A DNA stretch of 16,318 bases from positions 1 through 16,318 of the forward strand of contig CAAGKS010000044.1 in assembly GCA_900770605.1 (NCBI GenBank), read 5' to 3'. The DNA comes from Clostridia bacterium. GTDB lineage: Bacteria > Bacillota > Clostridia > Oscillospirales > CAG-272. The notes below the pieces were generated by a model. That model did no database searches. It saw only the letters and a program-made list of their open reading frames with translations, and was not told the origin of the DNA. The position numbers were made by a program, and so were the translations under genes. Shown here piece after piece: positions 1-5,871 of the stretch; position 1 is the first letter of the stretch, and each line of letters starts with the position of its first letter.

Positions 1-1
1 G

Positions 2-116
2 TTTTTTTGCATTTTCAAAGTTTTTGATCAAACTTTTTTCTAAAAAGTTTGCGGGTTCTAAGGGCAGCGCCCTTAGCTGAAAAGCGTGGCAAAAAACTTT
101 CTGAAAATCAAAAAAA
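2..116. repeat. Three-armed palindromic structure upstream of the DUF1858 gene
   Basis: Bases 2-25 pair with 92-116 as a long A/T-rich outer stem; C10 is bulged on the left and CT (101-102) is unpaired on the right. The stem encloses two perfect hairpins: 29-38 with 42-51 (10 bp, 3-base loop) and 58-65 with 69-76 (8 bp, loop AGC). The window begins inside or at the edge of it. It lies before the promoter at 143-171, so it is probably not part of that transcript. It may be a dispersed palindromic repeat, or a terminator of a gene upstream of the window. Confidence 0.6.
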
Positions 117-142
117 TTTAACATATAAATCCGCTTTATTTA

Positions 143-171
143 TTGACAAAGGGGCAAATAATTATTATAAT
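143..171 (+). promoter_or_regulatory. Consensus sigma-A promoter for the DUF1858 gene
   Basis: TTGACA at 143-148 and TATAAT at 166-171 are separated by exactly 17 bases, a perfect match to the housekeeping promoter consensus. The expected start near 178 would give a ~33-base leader. An A/T-only dyad (about 171-194) lies across the start region, followed by AGGAGG at 199-204, six bases before the ATG at 211. High constitutive expression is expected. Confidence 0.88.
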
Positions 172-210
172 ATATATAGCTATAATTATATATATTACAG
201 GAGGTTTAAA

Positions 211-408
211 ATGCAGATAACCAAAGATTCAATAATCGGTGACGTTCTTGATTTCGCTCCCGAAACGGCTCAGTTCTTCTTTGCAATAGGCATGCACTGC
301 CTCGGCTGTCCTTCCGCTCGCGGCGAGTCCATCGAGCAGGCTTGCGCAGTTCACGGCACTGACGCTGACGCTCTCGTTGCTCAGATCAACGAGTTTCTTG
401 CGAAATAA
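211..408 (+). CDS. DUF1858 domain-containing small protein
   Basis: This is a 65-residue protein matching the DUF1858 pattern: an N-terminal stretch of the 'ITKDSIIGDVL' type, a helix leading into GMHCLGCP, and a short C-terminal helix. Cys30 and Cys33 form a CxxC pair, typical of the family and suggestive of redox or metal binding. Family members occur alone or fused to hybrid-cluster or other redox proteins; no precise function is established. The ATG at 211 is chosen because a perfect AGGAGG lies six bases upstream and a consensus promoter ends at 171; the longer open frame upstream runs back through the promoter and is not credible. trmK follows after 90 bases that contain a hairpin. Confidence 0.85.
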   Translation: MQITKDSIIGDVLDFAPETAQFFFAIGMHCLGCPSARGESIEQACAVHGTDADALVAQINEFLAK

Positions 409-434
409 GAAAAAATAAAACCAAAACTTCACAC

Positions 435-465
435 GCGGAGACCTTGGCTACCCCGAGATCTCCGC
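435..465 (+). promoter_or_regulatory. Intercistronic hairpin between the DUF1858 gene and trmK
   Basis: GCGGAGA (435-441) pairs with TCTCCGC (459-465). After a C/A mismatch the stem continues for five pairs (443-447 with 453-457, one of them T-G) around a CTACC loop. No clear run of T follows, so it is a weak terminator candidate; an mRNA-processing or attenuation role is equally possible. The trmK ATG lies 33 bases downstream. Confidence 0.5.
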
Positions 466-498
466 ATGTCTTTAACGATCAAACTTCAAGGAGACAAA

Positions 499-1191
499 AT
501 GAACGAGATCAACCTCTCCCCGCGTCTTTTTGCGGCATCAGAGCTTGTGAGAAGCAGCTGCTTTGCCGCGGACGTAGGCACGGATCACGCCTATCTTCCC
601 ATCGCGCTTTGCCTGTCGGGGAAAATACGCGGCGCAGTCGCGTCCGACATTAACAAGGGCCCTATCGAAAAAGCGCGTGAAAATATAGAAAAATACGGTC
701 TGTCCGAAAAAATATCCACGCTGCACACAGACGGACTGCGCGGCGTGGAAAAATTCTCACCCGACGACGTGCTAATTCTCGGTATGGGCGGCGAGCTTAT
801 CGCGACCATAATCGAAAACGCTCAGTGGGTGGCAGACAGCGCCATCAACCTCTGCCTTCAACCGATGACACACGCCGAGCTGCTCCGCAAATTCCTTTTT
901 GAGCGCGGCTTTGAGGTCGTGGACGAGAGGATAGTACGCGAGGGCGACAAGCTTTATCAGATAATCCTCGCGTCGTTTACAAACAAGAATATTCTTCCCT
1001 ATTCCGACGAAGAATTTTATCTGGGTAGGGTAAACGTACAAAAAAGACCGCAGGAGCTTTCCGCGCTTGCCGCGTCAGTTGCCGCAAGCCTCACTCGCAG
1101 AGCCGAGGGGCTGGAAAGCACAGGAGCGGACACCGCAGAGCTCAGATCGCTCATAGCTAAAATTAAAAATTATCAAATTCAGGAGAACTGA
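499..1191 (+). CDS. trmK: tRNA (adenine(22)-N1)-methyltransferase TrmK
   Basis: This 230-residue, SAM-dependent Rossmann-fold enzyme belongs to the family that methylates N1 of A22 in bacterial tRNA. Visible motifs are ADVGTDHAYLP (SAM loop, residues 24-34), SDINKGPIEKA (acidic strand-2 residue, near 49-59), LGMGGELI (94-101) and the conserved C-terminal LQPMTHAELLRKFL. The length fits the family. The ATG at 499 follows AAGGAG with normal spacing; an earlier in-frame ATG at 466 starts inside the trailing edge of the hairpin region and lacks a binding site. The stop is followed one base later by the next ATG. The trmK/Nif3 pairing is common in Firmicutes, which supports both calls and suggests an operon. 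Confidence 0.93.
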   Translation: MNEINLSPRLFAASELVRSSCFAADVGTDHAYLPIALCLSGKIRGAVASDINKGPIEKARENIEKYGLSEKISTLHTDGLRGVEKFSPDDVLILGMGGELIATIIENAQWVADSAINLCLQPMTHAELLRKFLFERGFEVVDERIVREGDKLYQIILASFTNKNILPYSDEEFYLGRVNVQKRPQELSALAASVAASLTRRAEGLESTGADTAELRSLIAKIKNYQIQEN

Positions 1192-1192
1192 T

Positions 1193-1957
1193 ATGACTGT
1201 TTACGAGCTTTACAGATATTTTGACACGCTTATTCCTAAATCCCTCTCGTGCGAGTGGGACAACGACGGACTTATGTGCTGTCCCGACGCGTCTCGCGAG
1301 GTAAAAAAGGTGCTTGTTGCGCTCGACGCCACCGCTGACGTGGTGTCCGAGGCGATAGAGGGCGGCTATGACGCTATCATAACCCACCACCCATTTATCT
1401 TCAAGGGCCTCAAAAGTATCACAGATGAGAGCTTTATCGGAAGCAAGGGCATAGACCTTATCCGCGCAGGAATTTCAGTTTTCTCATTCCATACGCGTCT
1501 TGACGCGTCAGTTGGCGGAGTTAACGACGTGCTCGCATCGCTTCTCGGCGTAAAGAACACCACCGCCTTTGGCGAGGTGGATATGGGCAGAATAGGCACG
1601 CTTGACGCGCCCACCTCTCCCGAGGAGTTTGCTGCCGCGGTAAAGAACGCGCTCGGCGCGCCCACGGTAAACCTTGCAAAGTGCAAAAAGCCCTGCTATC
1701 GCGTTGCCGTGCTCGGTGGCGGCGGAGACAGCGAGGTCGGAGCGGCTATGGCTGCCGGCGCTGATACCTACGTAACGGGTGACCTCAGCTTCCACTCCCT
1801 CACCGATGCCGCAGATATGGGCATAAATCTTATCGAGGCGGGACATTTTTATACCGAAAACCCCGTTTGCCGCCGCATCTGCGAGATCGTACGCGAGGCG
1901 GACGCTTCTATCGAATGCCACGTTACCAACAGTAACAGAATACAGGCTATTATCTGA
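1193..1957 (+). CDS. Nif3-like dinuclear metal-centre protein (YqfO family)
   Basis: This 254-residue NIF3/DUF34 family member has metal-ligand motifs ITHHP (His65, His66), SFHTRLD (His100, Asp104) and, near the C-terminus, GHFYTENP, whose His and Glu complete the two-metal site. At this length it is the short form, without the inserted PII-like domain of longer B. subtilis-type proteins (about 370 residues). The biochemical role is not settled; GTP cyclohydrolase-like and metal-insertion roles have been proposed for relatives. AGGAG at 1181-1185 lies inside the 3' end of trmK and places the ATG one base after the trmK stop, so the two are almost certainly cotranscribed. Confidence 0.92.
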   Translation: MTVYELYRYFDTLIPKSLSCEWDNDGLMCCPDASREVKKVLVALDATADVVSEAIEGGYDAIITHHPFIFKGLKSITDESFIGSKGIDLIRAGISVFSFHTRLDASVGGVNDVLASLLGVKNTTAFGEVDMGRIGTLDAPTSPEEFAAAVKNALGAPTVNLAKCKKPCYRVAVLGGGGDSEVGAAMAAGADTYVTGDLSFHSLTDAADMGINLIEAGHFYTENPVCRRICEIVREADASIECHVTNSNRIQAII

Positions 1958-1975
1958 ATTTAAGGGAGAATTATT

Positions 1976-2665
1976 ATGACATACGTTCTTTCAAACCTGC
2001 ACGGATGTACGGATCAGTTCAACGATCTGCTCCTCAAAATAAACTTTACCGACAACGACGTTATGTACGTTCTCGGTGACACGCTCGATATCGGCGAGCA
2101 GCCTATGGAGCTGCTTTGCGACCTGAGTATGAGATATAACGTTATCCACCTGCTTGGCGACTGTGAGCTCCGCGCTTACCGCCTGCTCACCGCCCTTAAC
2201 GATATGCTCGAGGGCAAAACTCCCGACACGGAGCTGCTCGGCGAGATGGCGGCGTGGATGCAGGACGGCGGTGCAAAAACCATCGAGGGCTTCAAGGCGC
2301 TTGACGCGGATATGCGCGAGGGCGTGCTCGAATATCTCTCGGATATGTCGCTTTATGAGGAGGTCACAGTTAAGGGCAAGAACTACGTGCTCGTTCACGC
2401 GGGTATCGCGGACTTTGACGAGGAGAACGAGCTTGACGATTATATGCCCGAGGATTTTATCAGCGAGCCTATGGACGCCGATGCAAAATATTTCAGTGAC
2501 GCTACTATGATAGCAGGTCACACCCCCACCTATGAGGTGGCAGGCGCGGAGAACGGAAAGATATACCGCGGTGAGTACGGAATACTCGTGAACTGCGGAG
2601 TGGCGTTCGGCGAGCCGCTCGGCTGCTTGCGCCTTGAGGACGGAAAGGAATTTTACGTCAGATGA
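1976..2665 (+). CDS. Metallophosphoesterase (PPP-like) with altered catalytic motifs
   Basis: This 229-residue protein has the order of motifs of small bacterial PPP-type phosphatases: SNLHG (6-10) where SDxHG is usual, GDTLDIG (34-40) where GDxxDRG is usual, GDCE (61-64) where GNHE is usual, then VHAGI (His141) and GHTPT (His182). The first Asp is therefore Asn7, the Arg is Ile39, the bridging Asn is Asp62 and the catalytic His is Cys63, while His9, Asp35, His141 and His182 remain. The fold is likely kept but activity is doubtful, or metal use differs. AGGGAGAA upstream supports the ATG at 1976. It overlaps the next gene by ATGA, so it is translationally coupled to rlmD. Its partner or substrate is unknown. 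Confidence 0.8.
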   Translation: MTYVLSNLHGCTDQFNDLLLKINFTDNDVMYVLGDTLDIGEQPMELLCDLSMRYNVIHLLGDCELRAYRLLTALNDMLEGKTPDTELLGEMAAWMQDGGAKTIEGFKALDADMREGVLEYLSDMSLYEEVTVKGKNYVLVHAGIADFDEENELDDYMPEDFISEPMDADAKYFSDATMIAGHTPTYEVAGAENGKIYRGEYGILVNCGVAFGEPLGCLRLEDGKEFYVR

Positions 2666-4062
2666 GCCGCGGAGAAATTCTTGAGCTTGAAATAAAGGAC
2701 CTCAATAACCTCGGCTGCGGCGTTGCAAGACACGACGGCAAGGTCGTGTTCGTAAAGGGCGCGGTAACGGGTGACACTGTGCGCGCACAAGTAATCAAAG
2801 AAAATAAGAGCTTTCTCGTGGGAAGGCTTACCGAAATAATCACTCCCTCGCCTTATCGCGTAAAAAGCGACGAATGCACCGCGCCGCTCTCCTGCGGCGG
2901 TTGCGTTTACAGACACGTGACCTACGAGCACGAAAAGGCGATAAAGCGCGATTACGTTAAAAACGCGTTTGTCAAGGCGGGGCTTGGCGAGGTGACCGTG
3001 CTTGACACCGTAAGCACGAATAAGACCGCGGGCTACCGCAACAAAGCACAGTTCCCCGTTTGCCGTACCAAAAACGGTCTTGCGATAGGCTTTTACGCCA
3101 CCAAAACTCACACGGTCATTCCCTCTGCCACCTGCGCTATCCAGCACCCCGAATTTTGCGCCATCGCAGGCGAGGTCTGCCGAATTTGCGACGCGCACGG
3201 AGTTGACGCGTACGATGAGCAGAAAGGCACGGGCGTGCTCCGCCATATCTACCTGCGCGCAGGAGAGAAGCGCGGAGAGATCATGCTCTGCCTCGTTATC
3301 AACGCCAAAAAGCTCGACTGCGGCGATGCGCTTGCATCGGCAATTTGCGCTCGCTTTCCGAGCATCGTCAGCGTTATGACGAATACGAATATGCAAAACA
3401 CCAACGTCGTCCTCGGCGAGAGCTATACCTTGCTCAGCGGACGGAATTACATAGAGGACGAGCTGTGCGGCTTGCGCTTTAAGATCACGCCGCAGTCGTT
3501 CTATCAGGTCAACCGCGACGGCGCGGAGCTGCTTTATTCTCTGGCGGCAGACCTTGCAGGACTTAAAGAGAGCGGCGGCGACCTTACGCTGTGCGACCTT
3601 TATTGCGGCACGGGCACTATCGGGCTTTCAATGGCAAAGCACGCGAAGCGTCTCGTGGGAATTGAGATCGTGGACTCCGCGGTAGAGTGCGCCAAGCAAA
3701 ACGCGCTTGACAACGGCGTAAATAACGCGGAATTTTTCTGCGCGGACGCGTCAGACCCCAAAACGATCCTTGACTGTATGGGCGGTGAGCGCCCCGACGT
3801 CGTAATAATCGATCCTCCTCGAAAAGGATCGACACGCGAGCTTGCCGAATGCCTCGCAGAACTCGAAGTTCCGAGAATCGTTTACGTTTCCTGTAACCCC
3901 GACACACTTGCAAGAGATTGCACGTACTTTGCGGAGTTGGGATATGAAATTGGCGACGTTACTCCTGTTGATATGTTTCCGAGGACGGGACATGTCGAAT
4001 CTGTCGTGTCTTTGACACGCAGATTCGACAATGAATTGCAACCTTGCGGTTGCATGAATTGA
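2662..4062 (+). CDS. rlmD: 23S rRNA (uracil-5-)-methyltransferase, RlmD/RlmCD family
   Basis: This 466-residue RumA-type enzyme makes m5U in 23S rRNA (U1939, or both U747 and U1939 in the dual-specific Gram-positive RlmCD type). The order is: TRAM-like N-terminus (about 1-60); iron-sulfur cysteines Cys72, Cys78, Cys81 and Cys158; SAM loop DLYCGTGTIGL (312-322); IDPPRKG (383-389); VSCNPDTLARD (409-419) with nucleophile Cys411; and the terminal HVESVVSL motif (444-451). The gene starts on the ATGA overlap with the phosphatase gene. Its last ~15 residues (RRFDNELQPCGCMN) are unusual: they are encoded by the hairpin array at 3993-4217, which also supplies the stop, so the original 3' end appears replaced by that element. 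Confidence 0.92.
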   Translation: MSRGEILELEIKDLNNLGCGVARHDGKVVFVKGAVTGDTVRAQVIKENKSFLVGRLTEIITPSPYRVKSDECTAPLSCGGCVYRHVTYEHEKAIKRDYVKNAFVKAGLGEVTVLDTVSTNKTAGYRNKAQFPVCRTKNGLAIGFYATKTHTVIPSATCAIQHPEFCAIAGEVCRICDAHGVDAYDEQKGTGVLRHIYLRAGEKRGEIMLCLVINAKKLDCGDALASAICARFPSIVSVMTNTNMQNTNVVLGESYTLLSGRNYIEDELCGLRFKITPQSFYQVNRDGAELLYSLAADLAGLKESGGDLTLCDLYCGTGTIGLSMAKHAKRLVGIEIVDSAVECAKQNALDNGVNNAEFFCADASDPKTILDCMGGERPDVVIIDPPRKGSTRELAECLAELEVPRIVYVSCNPDTLARDCTYFAELGYEIGDVTPVDMFPRTGHVESVVSLTRRFDNELQPCGCMN

Positions 4063-4217
4063 GCACGAGTGCTCATGAATTGCCTGCGGCATGAATTGCG
4101 CTGCGGCGCATAGGAGTTGCAATTCAATTCATGGAGCGAAGCGAGAAATCATGATGCGAGCTTGCGAGCATCAATTCATGACACGGAGTGTCAAATCATT
4201 CAAAAAATCGAGGATTT
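3993..4217 (+). repeat. Tandem hairpin array with ATGAATT/AATTCAT spacers
   Basis: Hairpins seen: 3993-4003/4020-4030 plus 4005-4010/4014-4019 (17 bp, one bulge, loop TTT); 4037-4043/4048-4054; 4061-4065/4070-4074; 4082-4084/4088-4090; 4098-4101/4106-4109; 4136-4137/4141-4142 with flanking GA/GA; 4153-4157/4168-4172 with an inner GA/GA and GC/GC; 4180-4184/4188-4192; 4205-4209/4213-4217. Stem sequences all differ, yet the separators are constant: ATGAATT at 4031, 4054, 4075 and 4091, then its inverse AATTCAT at 4126 and 4173, with AAATCAT variants at 4146 and 4193. The array switches orientation near 4110-4125. It ends against the four-helix-bundle gene. Confidence 0.85.
4205..4217 (+). promoter_or_regulatory. 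Hairpin holding the ribosome binding site of the four-helix-bundle gene
   Basis: AAATC (4205-4209) pairs with GATTT (4213-4217) around the loop GAG (4210-4212). The GAGG that best serves as ribosome binding site (4210-4213) is mostly in this loop, seven bases before the ATG at 4221. The stem is short and A/T-rich, so it may expose rather than hide the site. It is also the last unit of the hairpin array. Confidence 0.45.
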
Positions 4218-4220
4218 GAG

Positions 4221-4574
4221 ATGAAAGAAAATTTTCTTGTTGATTTATCAAAACAATTTGCAGTTGATATCGTTAATCTTTGCACCGACATTAAAGAAAA
4301 TCGCAAAAGCAACGTGTTGTTAAATCAAGTGTTGCGAAGCGGTACAAGCATTGGCGCAAATATACATGAAGCCAACTATGCAGCAAGCAAAGCCGATTTT
4401 ATCAATAAATTTCAAATTGCACTAAAAGAATGTTATGAAACTGATTATTGGCTCGGCTTATTCAAGGACACACATATGATAACCGAGGAAGAATACAAGG
4501 ATATGTTTGCAAAGTGCAGTAAAATCCGCAAACTGCTCATCGCCTCAATCACCACCGCCAAGGAAAACGGTTAA
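4221..4574 (+). CDS. Four-helix-bundle protein (S23 / Avd-like, PF05635 type)
   Basis: This 117-residue, all-helical protein carries the S23 family signature: a central QVLRSGTSIGANIHEA stretch (about residues 36-51), followed by a helix rich in K/F/Q and ALKECYETDYWL (about 67-78). Relatives are encoded in 23S rRNA intervening sequences and act as the Avd accessory protein of diversity-generating retroelements; many others stand alone. No reverse transcriptase or rRNA gene is visible here. The ATG at 4221 has GAGG seven bases upstream; the in-frame GTG at 4188 lies inside an array hairpin and is rejected. The gene is AT-rich, unlike rlmD before it. An RNA- or DNA-binding role on the adjacent hairpins is my inference. 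Confidence 0.88.
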   Translation: MKENFLVDLSKQFAVDIVNLCTDIKENRKSNVLLNQVLRSGTSIGANIHEANYAASKADFINKFQIALKECYETDYWLGLFKDTHMITEEEYKDMFAKCSKIRKLLIASITTAKENG

Positions 4575-4578
4575 GGAT

Positions 4579-4614
4579 AAATGTTACTTTTGAGCAAAAC
4601 TCAAAAGTTCATTT
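4579..4614. terminator. Hairpin after the four-helix-bundle gene (possible terminator)
   Basis: A perfect 9-bp stem (4586-4594 with 4600-4608, loop CAAAA) is extended by AAATG (4579-4583) with CATTT (4610-4614) across a small T-rich internal loop. It starts four bases after the stop codon. Only TTTT follows on the + strand (4612-4615), so termination is plausible but weak. It may also mark the right edge of the array/S23 unit. Confidence 0.5.
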
Positions 4615-4657
4615 TACAGCTGTACGGTATAACATATCAAAGAAAGGGGAGACAAAA

Positions 4658-5224
4658 ATGTCGAAAAAATCACGCAAAAGAAAAGAACGACGAAACATAG
4701 ACCGATCAAGCTCCGATGTTTTATCAATACAAAAACAAACAATGAAAAAAGCTTTTCTTGATTATTTGGGTGCTGCGATTATGTTTTTTGTGATGGCTCT
4801 CGTTGTTTTTGTAGTTGGCCTTTTAACCGAAGATGCTGCGCATTCAAAACGAATTGTTTTTGGCGCTACACCCCTTATTCTTGGTTTCACTTTGTTTTTC
4901 GCTTTTCTTTTTCTTCGTCGATTTACAATCTATACAAAGATAAATAAAATCAAATCTATGAGCGAACAAACCATCGAAATCACTTGCAAAAAGGTGTCGT
5001 TTTTAACTCAACCTATATCCAAACGTTCTGCCGTAATTATATGTATTGTTTTAACAGATGAAAACGGCAAAAAGTATTATGACATAGTAAATGGGATTTC
5101 AGATAGCACAAAAAAGGCGACGCGAGCGGAGTTGTTAAACGTAAAGATTGCCCTTAATTGTTATGCGAACACTAACTGTGTGAGAACCTATAAAGTATAT
5201 ATAAATACTACAGAGGAAAATTGA
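4658..5224 (+). CDS. Unknown protein with two membrane segments
   Basis: This is a 188-residue protein I do not recognise. It has a very basic N-terminus (KKSRKRKERR), two hydrophobic segments (about residues 36-57 and 67-87) separated by a short loop, and a C-terminal soluble domain of about 100 residues with strand-like stretches. By the positive-inside rule both termini should be cytoplasmic. AAAGGGGAG before the ATG at 4658 supports the start. The gene is AT-rich compared with the flanking housekeeping genes. Its stop codon (5222-5224) overlaps the first base pairs of direct repeat copy 1. Position in the island suggests accessory status; no function is assigned. Confidence 0.75.
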   Translation: MSKKSRKRKERRNIDRSSSDVLSIQKQTMKKAFLDYLGAAIMFFVMALVVFVVGLLTEDAAHSKRIVFGATPLILGFTLFFAFLFLRRFTIYTKINKIKSMSEQTIEITCKKVSFLTQPISKRSAVIICIVLTDENGKKYYDIVNGISDSTKKATRAELLNVKIALNCYANTNCVRTYKVYINTTEEN

Positions 5225-5307
5225 GACTTTAAGGTATCACAACCCCCATTTTTAGCCCATTTTGAGACTTTTTGGAGTCCCCACCCACGTTGAAAGTGTC
5301 GTTTGTC
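5223..5307 (+). repeat. Direct repeat, copy 1
   Basis: Bases 5223-5282 match 5698-5757 at 55 of 60 positions without a gap; weaker similarity with one indel continues for about 25 bases. The last ~25 bases of the core are identical. The repeat begins at the stop codon of the upstream gene and contains GAGACTTT twice (5223 and 5264). I see no strong internal hairpin. Confidence 0.85.
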
Positions 5308-5326
5308 TGACGAGAAAGGTGCTAAT

Positions 5327-5707
5327 ATGAATAAGAGCATAGAGCAAGATTTTGTAAAAATTTATATCGACAAAAAGTATCAAGAACGTGTGCTGTTTGA
5401 GTTGAGTTCGCCAAAGAAAAGAACAAACGCGTTGTCTCGTTTTTCTCATGATACGGAAAAAATCTTAAATCAATCAGTAAACATAAAAGCAATTAAATAT
5501 CTCAGTGAACTCCATGAAAGCGATGAAAAAATCTATGTAATTTCATGGGATAAAAATGACGGTATGTTTATTCCACTTGAGGATGCTATAAAGTATTGCG
5601 AAAACACAAATATGTCGGTGATCCTTATTGGAAATGGATTTTCACTTATAAAAGAAGAAACAGAAGCAGGAAAACCCAAAATATTTTATTTAAAAGTGAG
5701 ACTTTAA
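5327..5707 (+). CDS. Unknown protein between two direct repeats
   Basis: This 126-residue soluble protein begins MNKSIEQDFVK and contains FELSSPKKR, a helix-rich middle and a C-terminal part with SVILIGNGFSL (about 99-109) and GKPKIFYLK. I do not recognise a characterised family; the pattern recurs in my impression of hypothetical proteins of gut Firmicutes, but that is unverified. The ATG at 5327 follows AAAGGTG; an in-frame TTG at 5303 lies in the repeat and is less likely. The final residues (VRL) and the stop come from direct repeat copy 2, so the reading frame runs into the repeat. No membrane segment or signal peptide is visible. Confidence 0.72.
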   Translation: MNKSIEQDFVKIYIDKKYQERVLFELSSPKKRTNALSRFSHDTEKILNQSVNIKAIKYLSELHESDEKIYVISWDKNDGMFIPLEDAIKYCENTNMSVILIGNGFSLIKEETEAGKPKIFYLKVRL

Positions 5708-5782
5708 GGGATTACAACCCCCATATTTCGACCATTTTGAGACTTTTTGGAGTCCCCTCCGCGTTGAAAATGTGATTTGTGT
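5698..5782 (+). repeat. Direct repeat, copy 2
   Basis: This copy lies 475 bases after copy 1 and in the same orientation, with 55 of 60 matching positions in its core. It supplies the last codons and TAA stop (5705-5707) of the gene before it. With copy 1 it brackets the gene at 5327-5707, giving a repeat-plus-gene module. Confidence 0.85.
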
Positions 5783-5871
5783 TACACAACACAGTTAATT
5801 ATCGCAACATTAAAACTATTCGCGAAAAAAACATACGTCTTTATGAAGTAACTTTATCAAGGAGAAACAAT

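Noticed and set aside
2653..3396. Long open frame on the - strand opposite rlmD
   Set aside because: It has no recognisable protein pattern and lies entirely opposite a well-supported gene with conserved motifs.
4031..4200. CRISPR-like array (short constant units with variable segments between)
   Set aside because: The constant unit is only seven bases, the variable segments are 9-20 bases and are self-complementary, orientation flips midway, and there are no cas genes.
4221..4574. Diversity-generating retroelement accessory gene (avd)
   Set aside because: No reverse transcriptase, template repeat or variable repeat is visible nearby, so only the family relationship is claimed.
4221..4574. 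Intervening sequence of a 23S rRNA gene
   Set aside because: No rRNA sequence flanks the gene; the neighbour is the rRNA methyltransferase gene rlmD.
4613..4633. Promoter TTTACA/TATAAC before the two-segment membrane protein gene
   Set aside because: The boxes are nine bases apart, too close for sigma-A.
5223..5307. Direct repeat as a strong intrinsic terminator or riboswitch
   Set aside because: I find only a four-pair GACT/AGTC stem and no aptamer-like architecture; the pyrimidine-rich block has no G-rich partner.
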